Origin: Silene noctiflora
Lineage: Eukaryota; Streptophyta; Magnoliopsida; Caryophyllales; Caryophyllaceae
Direction of reading: 5' to 3'
Length of the DNA: 29,364 bases
Assembly (NCBI GenBank): GCA_009801015.1
Contig: VHZZ01003988.1
Span: forward strand, 7,703-37,066
The translations under genes were made by a program, and so were the position numbers. Below the pieces are notes generated by a model. That model was not told where the DNA came from and ran no database searches. It saw only the letters and a list, made by a program, of their open reading frames with translations. Of this stretch, positions 23,091-29,364 are shown one piece after another. Position 1 is the first letter of the stretch, and each line of letters opens with the position of its first letter.

Positions 23091-23114
23091 GAAAACAAAG
23101 CAATACTATGCAAA

Positions 23115-23137
23115 AAGAAGAAGAAGAAGAAGAAGAG
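23115..23137. repeat. GAA/AAG microsatellite
   Basis: About seven AAG/GAA units lie within the probable NAC 5' UTR intron, close to its donor. They read as CTT repeats on the transcribed strand. Confidence 0.8.
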
Positions 23138-23304
23138 AAGATGACATACATACCTTGAAAGTTACAAAAACAAAAAAATGAGAGAAATTATGTAAGAGTA
23201 ATTAGGTAGAAATAATGAAGAAATAAGAGGGTAATTAAGGAGAGGGAACATAAAACGAGGGAAGGGAACAGAAATAAAGGAAGTTGATGAAATAATAGTC
23301 AAAG

Positions 23305-23406
23305 GAATAGAAGGTTTAAATTAATAAAAAAAAGAATAGAAGGTTTAAATGATAAAAAAAGGAATAGAAGGTTTAAAATATTAAAATAGTAAGGAATAGA
23401 AGAAGA
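23305..23406. repeat. Short tandem repeat, GAATAGAAGGTTTAAA unit
   Basis: The 16-base word occurs at 23305-23320, 23334-23349 and 23362-23377, with a partial copy from 23394. Copies are separated by A-rich spacers, giving a period of about 28-32 bases. It lies just upstream of the NAC transcription unit. Confidence 0.75.
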
Positions 23407-23651
23407 ATCTAAATATGGAAGTGCGTGAAAACGTACGTATATGGGAGTTTAATCAAGGTAAGGTAATGTGACTAGGAGTTTTGTCCTTTGAATAGCAGAC
23501 CTTTTGCCTGAATTTTGGCTCACTTAAGGTTGATTCAAATCTCCGTTATCTTCTTCATATCATTAAATTAAGGATAATGATAGGTGTTATCGGGTTGTAT
23601 CCAGATTTAGTAGTATTGTCTATTCATATGTTATTATACGTGGTTTATCAC

Positions 23652-24020
23652 AGTTTTAGTAGAACCTGCATGCATATATATATTGTATGTGAGGGGGAAT
23701 ATTGAAATTCGGTATAATCTGGTGTATTAGACGGAGTATCGAGATTTAGTATACTTTGATGATATTGTTATCCCATTTTTCTAATTAACTTCTTTAGATT
23801 TTGTCTTTTTAAGAATGTTATCAATTCCTAGCATTATTCAACAAACATTACCGTTTATTCATTTGTCCTTTTATATACACGATCCGTCAATTTAAATTTT
23901 AGTAGACCTTGCATATTGTATGTGAAAGGGAGGAGTGAAACTAAAATAGTCTCGATTGTCTTTTTAAGAGTGTATTTCATTTTTTTAATTAACTTCTTTA
24001 AGTCTTTTTAGGAGTGTATT
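23652..24020. repeat. Diverged direct repeat of about 130-170 bases upstream of NAC
   Basis: Copy A (23652-23819) and copy B (23896-24020) share TTTTAGTAGA, GCATATTGTATGTGA-like, GGGAG/GGGGG, then TAATTAACTTCTTTA and GTCTTTTTAAGA. Order and spacing are roughly kept. A partial third TCTTTTTAGGAGTGTATTT word ends copy B. Origin unknown. Confidence 0.5.
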
Positions 24021-24284
24021 TACAATCAATAATGTTGATACAAATTGTTACAACATTCTTCAATTCGTATATATATTAAAGGTAAATGTCTTTACCAAAT
24101 AAAGTTGAGTAAGTTTATCACTTTATAAGTTTTTGATGTTTATTATGTTGTAAATCAATTCAGGTTATAATTTTCTTTGGATTTATGAATATGCCGTGAA
24201 TTCTTTCTTTGGGTACTCCCCCCAAACAAGTGTACGTCATGATTTAACAAGCGAATATAACTGTTTTAAGACAAGTTTCACTAA

Positions 24285-24670
24285 GTGCTCGTTTGGTTCA
24301 TATAGGAATTGAACTCCCGTGGCAGTTTATAATTCACCGGATTCCAATTTCCATATGCAATTCACATGAAATGACAAAAACGTGTTTAATACCTTGGGGG
24401 AGTTTGTTTTTTCAATGAATTAAACTCTCATGGTTTGTTTGGTTAACTAATTCACCTCATTTTAATTTCTAAAATACCAATATATCCCTCCATAATATTA
24501 CTAGCATCTAATTTTTATGAAGGGTAAATGGGTAAATTTGGAGGGATAAGATGGAGAAGTTGTAAATTCCTACATTTTGCTATATTTAGGGCAACCAAAC
24601 AAGTTTTAAAAAAACTCAATTTATGGAATTTTACAACTCCCCTGAATTAAGTGGGCAACCAAACAAGCAC
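24285..24670. mobile_element. Tourist-like MITE (PIF/Harbinger type), 386 bases
   Basis: The left end GTGCTCGTTTGGTTC and the reverse complement of the right end, GTGCTTGTTTGGTTG, form TIRs. TAA is duplicated on both sides (24282-24284 and 24671-24673). It belongs to the same broad group as the copy in NAC intron 2 and shares the CAATTCACATG / CAATTCACGTG subterminal words. It lies about 1.6 kb upstream of the NAC start codon. No coding capacity. Confidence 0.85.
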
Positions 24671-24673
24671 TAA

Positions 24674-26229
24674 GTAGCGATATCATATTTTAAATCGATT
24701 TCTCTAACAATTTTGTTTAGCAGGCAAATTATCATAAAATGGCTATCTATGTAGATACTCTAGCCCTTGATCTATATGTTCATCCTACATTTTTACTAAA
24801 ACAAATGTTGAACAATAATTGCTAGATAACTTAAGCCCCGTTTAAGGACGGGGGCTCTCCTGCTAGTCCTCTAACTCCACCACCGCGTTCCGGTACATCT
24901 GACTTACACTATGCCAGCTGTTTATTATCTTGGTTATCACGACCATACCATGAAAGGGCAAAGGAAGCACATGTATAGAACAAGTAGTATAGTATATATA
25001 ATGGTGATAAACATAGAATGAACAATAAAAGCGTTAAAGTTAGGTAATAATTAGTTGTACTAATAATGAGAAACTACCTATTGAATTCGTATTATTGAAA
25101 CATTACGTTATTATTTACATACGCTGTTTTACGTATTAACTACGCTGATCTCGCATTTTATTGCTATGTTTTATATATTATTTACATAATAAAAACTCAA
25201 ATGAAGTCTACGTAAAGGCAACGGCACATGCTCTTTCAATTGCATGCATGCAAGTGTTATTTCTATCTTGGAGACAACGATGGTGTTAATAAAGATATTA
25301 CATTTAGATCTCTGATAGGCGTAACAGATTAAGGTCCTATTCTTTTAGACGTAATCACAGCTCAGGTTTATTCAGTTTAAATCAGTTCAATTCAATTTTT
25401 TATTGCTTATAAGTTCAGGTCAGTTCAGTTCAATTTTAATTCAGGTTCATTCAGTTCAGTTTAGATCAAATTAATTCGTTCAAATCAGATCAGATTAGTT
25501 CGGTTCCGCCAGTTTCAACTCAAAAGAATTTATAGTTAAAATTTCCCTTTTTTTTTCGATCTCCCTTAAAACAAATTGTTTGTTCGCCCCCGCTGGGTTC
25601 AATTCCTGACTTCGTCACTGTTGGAATGGAAGACCAATCTTATGTTGCTTTGACTCGGTTGTTGATGTAGAACATAACACGATATTAGAGGGTCTGGTGC
25701 GTTTATTTTTTTTTGGTTTAAATGAAGTGTCGAGTCAAATGTTTCAATTCACGTGTCAGATAGACAACACGCCAACAAAGTTAACAGTTGAAAATTGGAA
25801 TAATATAGCCACAACCATAAACACAAGAAAGAGTAGGCTTTATTTGATAAAACTAGGTGAAAAGGTTGATATATAATGGATGAACGAATTGGCTCATTGA
25901 TTTATAAAGTAATCAACAATCTCAACCTTTTGCGATATAGGGCACTCTCACATGATGCGATGTTTATCATAGGTTTGAGATATCCTTCATAAAAGGTATT
26001 GTTAGATGTTTGATTCAATGCCATTTTATATTTTGAACATGATAGAAATTATACTCAAACAAAAGCCTTTTACATTAAAATTTGGGTTTACTCACCTAAA
26101 TTTACAAGCTTTATTGATCAAATTCAATACAAACCTCGATGTATAGTACACTTGTACATTCATATTTGGAGTTTCATTGTTTTATGGTGCACCGAACTTC
26201 CATTTTTTTAAGACGTCCCTAATGCAAGA
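24674..26229. other. Intergenic DNA without a recognised gene
   Basis: Mostly AT-rich. One GC-richer island (24830-24960) contains CCCCGTTTAAGGACGGGGGC, a short inverted repeat (CCCCGT/ACGGGG), and an open stretch of about 30 codons that I do not recognise. A TTCAG-rich degenerate repeat lies at 25365-25510. No RNA gene or complete ORF is seen. Confidence 0.45.
25365..25510. repeat. Degenerate TTCAGTTCAG/TTCAATT repeat
   Basis: Many copies of TTCAG, GGTTCA and TCAATT follow one another with variable spacing. Similar CTGAA/GAATTGAAT runs lie at about 28655-28690 and 11470-11520 in the opposite sense. This is simple-sequence-like DNA of unknown origin. Confidence 0.5.
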
Positions 26230-26234
26230 GTTTG

Positions 26235-27022
26235 TGTTAGATTCGCACACGGGCCTGAGCCGCTCCCATGGAGGAGAAGAGAGTGTCCACTTTACAAGTC
26301 CAAGGAGATTCCATCCCAAAACCAATTGGCAATGGGTGGAGTAGCCCCTTGGGTTATAAGCTAGATCACTCTGCTCTATTTCGATCGATCGACAGGAACG
26401 ACATTCGTTTTCGATCCTGTTTCGTCGGGCCGCTTTTCGGACCCGCTAAATAGTGGCCCAGTTTTTCGTCGGACGGGAACATCGTTGATTTTCGAACCCG
26501 TCTTCGTTTCACAACCCAAGACTAAACCTTGGCTTTAATACCATGTTAGATAGCACATGGGCCTGGGTCGCACCCATCGAGTAGGAGAGAATGTCTACTT
26601 TACAAGCCCAAGAAGGTTCCATCCCAAAACTAATTGGCAATGGGTGGAGTAGCCCCTTGGGTTATAAGTCAGATCACTCTTCTCTATTTCTCCAATGCGG
26701 GAGACCTACATGTGATTCTTCACACGCCCCCTCACATGTAAGGTCTCATTTTCAATCGATCGACAGAACGACATTCGTTTTCGATTCTGTTTTGTCGGGC
26801 GGGAACGTCGTCGTTTTTTGGACCCGCTAAATATGGTCCAATTTGAATAATACCGTAATCGTAATAATATAAATATGATATAAATAATATCTTTTAGAGG
26901 ATTCTAGATCTAGGCTTTAGACACTATATAAAGTACCTCTTACTGTAATCGTCATACGAACGAACAATTATCAATAATACATCGATTCTCTTTATGAACT
27001 CTTCCCCTCTCCATTTCTAATA
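26235..27022 (+). mobile_element. Probable solo LTR with internal duplication, flanked by GTTTG duplications
   Basis: The element begins TGTTAGA and ends TCTAATA, an inverted pair with one change from the expected TCTAACA. GTTTG stands directly outside both ends (26230-26234 and 27023-27027), the 5-base duplication LTR elements make. The 5' part (26235-26543) is repeated from 26544 (TGTTAGATAGCACATGGGCC against TGTTAGATTCGCACACGGGCC, and AATGGGTGGAGTAGCCCCTT in both). TATATAAAG at 26935-26943 followed by AATAATACA fits an LTR promoter and end signal. No gag or pol sequence is present, so this is a solo LTR, probably Copia-type, though the superfamily is inferred. Confidence 0.75.
26701..26747. 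repeat. Imperfect hairpin inside the solo LTR
   Basis: GAGACCTACATGTGA (26701-26715) pairs with TCACATGTAAGGTCTC (26732-26747), with one bulged base and a 16-base loop. The first internal copy of the duplicated LTR segment lacks this piece, so it was either gained by the second copy or lost from the first. Confidence 0.65.
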
Positions 27023-27027
27023 GTTTG

Positions 27028-29364
27028 TATACATTTAACTATTATATTGAAAGTTAGCATATAACAATAACACGGAAAAGAAAAACATAAGCAATCGTTA
27101 ATTTGCGTTTTAAATGTCAAAATGATCTGTACAAACAAAGTAGCATAAATCCATATTATAAAATGTCAAAAAACCATCTCATCCAAAAGTTTAAACTGAT
27201 AATTAAAGTCTCAAGATCGGTTTATACTCTAATACGGCCCTTCACACTAAATTATCGTACATAAAAAAAAAATTAAAAAAAAAAAAAAAATTCCACGTCT
27301 TCTGAGTAGTGTGTGAAATATAGGCTCTAGCCAAATTGGACTATATGAATTGGGCTGGGCCAGAACATGTATCAACGTGCCGACTAGCCCACTGATTAAC
27401 CCAATTATACCAACCAAAGTGAGAAATCATCAAAACAACATCACAAATTATTCTATAAGATCAATTTTAATAAAAGGCTAGCCCAATAACACCAAATCCA
27501 ACAAATAATTTGATAAACTTGTAAAAAAATAATTTATTTTGATAACTTACATATTTAAATATGTCAGTATTTATCATAAAATATTGGGTAATCAAAATAA
27601 AAACGAAATATGAATATAATTAAATTTAAATTTTGGGCTTTTATCCTTTTGCATCAGTCATATGCTATAAGACGGTCCTATAGAAGAGTTGTTGAAAAAA
27701 CATACAACATACAATCATGGTTGATCGATATCGGCCCAATCAGTTGATCCACTCAATAATTCTTTGTTTGGTGTTCATCCTATGTAATCCGGATTCGAGG
27801 CGGGCATCAATTTTAGCATTGTTGTATTTTCAGGCCTTGAAACCTACGGATTAGTTGTTATCAGTCTGTGGTTTTGAATCTAAGCAATAAATGTTTAAAA
27901 TTAGGAATTTTTTTATGTTTAGGTCTCCTGGGTGAACAGTATGAGACACAGGGATCAATTTATGGTTGTGTTTGTCCTGTTCGAGTCAAGTCTAAATCAG
28001 ATCGATAAAAGTCCAATCATTTATATAAATTAGGTTTACTAAATCTACCTATGAATAAATCATGTCTTTTTACTCTATAAAAATAAGGTAAATCTTTATG
28101 CTCACTATTTTCCGAACTTAATATTATTATCCAACCAAACATTGTATGTTAGTGACATAATAAACGAAAATAGATTAATTATTTTATTAATACTTTGTAC
28201 ATGTGCACGTGAACACCTAACATCTCAATTGTTTTTGTTTATCTTTAATTAAAATATCCCGATAAGAAATAAATAAAGTAAACAAATGAATGAGACGAAA
28301 AGGTTAAATGTTACTTGTGCCTAACTCTAACGATAGACAATATAGAAAATTATTCACAAGACTTGGCTTTATGTGTTGGAAATTTTTTTGCATGAGTCCA
28401 AAAAACGACAGGAGCACGTAGAAATGTGGTTAAATGTTTATGCAAAATTTCTTATGTTGAAGACATGTTGGATATCATGTTCTTGACCATTTGATTGAGA
28501 GGCAAAGTATCTACTTTTCCTCCTAAAATGCATGCTCATTTAACCGAAAGCTCTAGAAACTCAAAAATCAAGACTTCTTACCCTGCGCACTTGAATTATA
28601 TGGACAGACTTTTCAAAAGTGCATAGTCTTTTTTTTGGGTGCAAAATGCGGAATTGAATTCAGCTGAATTGAATTGAATCGAATGGAATTTAAATAAGAG
28701 TTAGTTTAAGTAAAACATATTTGAGCATAATCGAGTTCAGAGTAAAGTTGGACTAAAATGAGTTGAAACTAAGTAGAAAGAATATAATTTTTGTTATCCT
28801 TCAATTCTATCTTATCAAATTCTTTACGTAAATTCAAAATTCTATATCTAGAAGAAATTTCTTCTTTTCTTGTCAAACTACATTCTTATTTGTCTATTAT
28901 CATATGGAATCAAATTCAAATCGAAGTGAATAGTCTTTTAAGAAAAATCGTGCAATTCGACTCGGGTTTTTGTTCGAGAGAGGTCTAAACGCGGGGTATT
29001 TTTAGCTTAAACGGTGACATTTTGGCTTTTTTGTAGCTTAATAATTGATCAATCCATTGTTATTGTCAATTGCTATTGTGTGAATAGTTTTCTCAATGTT
29101 ATGTGAGCCCCAATTTCAAATAAATCACGTGATTAATTAATTAATCTTGTTTTATACCTCTCTTTTAATAAATCATATGAATAGTAACTAGTCTTTGTAC
29201 TCGTGAAAATCACGAGTGCGTTTGGGATTACTTGTATATGCACACGCATAAAAAAACCTCGTTTGTTTTATACATATTGACATCTTTATTGCTTTCATTG
29301 ACAGGCAATGAACTGTTGTTCATGTATTATGGCAAGAAGTAAAACAACATATTTATTTTCAATT
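27028..29364. other. AT-rich intergenic DNA, no gene seen
   Basis: It contains A-runs near 27260-27290, a GACGGTCC word near 27671 related to repeats elsewhere in the window, and GAATTGAAT-type simple repeats near 28655-28690. A short hairpin lies at 29199-29217 (ACTCGTGA, AAA, TCACGAGT). The longest open frames (such as 28791-28988 on +) are AT-biased and show no family features. Confidence 0.5.

Larger units (their letters stand above)
22707..23153 (-). other. Probable 5' UTR intron of the NAC gene
   Basis: On the minus strand a strong donor, TTTCAAG followed by GTATGTATG, begins at 23153. A strong acceptor, TTGATTATTTCAG, ends at 22707, leaving a 54-base leader segment before the first ATG at 22652. 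The 447-base interval has no coding content. It includes a GAA/CTT microsatellite and a two-copy repeat. This implies a non-coding first exon ending at 23154, whose start I cannot place. Confidence 0.5.
23154..24284. other. NAC non-coding exon, promoter and upstream AT-rich DNA
   Basis: The first 100 or so bases (23154-23260) are probably the non-coding first exon of the NAC gene read on the minus strand. Beyond that lies AT-rich DNA with two repeat clusters listed separately. I could not identify a convincing TATA box in the minus orientation. No ORF of interest. Confidence 0.4.

Noticed and set aside
26268..26830. Two similar plus-strand ORFs (61 and 79 codons) with a shared peptide word
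   Set aside because: They look like a small duplicated gene, but the similarity is at DNA level in the two LTR sub-repeats, the frames drift and the flanks show an LTR insertion.
28791..28988. Plus-strand 65-codon ORF near the right edge
   Set aside because: AT-biased composition, no domain and no gene context. A chance ORF is the simplest reading, though an organelle-derived fragment was considered.
1..29364. CRISPR arrays, tRNA or rRNA genes, bacterial operons or a defence-like gene cluster
   Set aside because: No regular spacer array, no cloverleaf or rRNA words and no clustered intronless genes were seen; the window is an ordinary plant locus rich in transposons.

Overview
This is nuclear DNA from a flowering plant. 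It has AT-rich intergenic space, GT-AG introns of 85 bases to 2 kb, plant-type gene families and many small non-autonomous transposons. Decayed elements carrying the words CGTGTAAAACGGTC and GAGACGATCTCAC remind me of Caryophyllales (beet/spinach-type) genomes. That placement is a weak inference from memory.

Three multi-exon genes are supported, and all splice phases close when I join the exons by eye. (1) + strand 2811-11210, 13 coding exons, 894 aa: a membrane-anchored, MYND-finger ubiquitin-specific protease of the UBP15/16 group. (2) + strand 12179-18405, 10 coding exons, 333 aa: a PAM2 + two-RRM RNA-binding protein of the CID8-CID13 family. (3) - strand 22652-19095, 3 coding exons, about 343 aa, plus a probable 5' UTR intron: a NAC transcription factor most like SOMBRERO (root-cap maturation). 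Genes 1 and 2 are head to tail, with 968 bases between stop and start codon. Genes 2 and 3 are convergent, with 689 bases between stop codons.

No operon-like or pathway link joins the three; they look like ordinary plant neighbours. Most of the remaining structure is mobile DNA: Stowaway-like and Tourist-like MITEs, a Mutator-type small element, a long-terminal-inverted-repeat foldback element inside a UBP intron, and a probable solo LTR (26235-27022) with matching GTTTG duplications. Both + strand genes have upstream ATGs close to the main start that may restrain translation.

Region by region: 1-1300 AT-rich with a possible retroelement fragment; 1301-2810 MITE, promoter and leader; 2811-11210 UBP; 11211-12178 intergenic DNA and CID leader; 12179-18405 CID; 18406-19094 convergent 3' ends; 19095-23153 NAC gene including its UTR intron; 23154-24284 NAC upstream with repeats; 24285-27022 MITE, unassigned DNA and solo LTR; 27023-29364 AT-rich, no gene seen. 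I found no RNA genes, no CRISPR array and no convincing undescribed multi-gene system.
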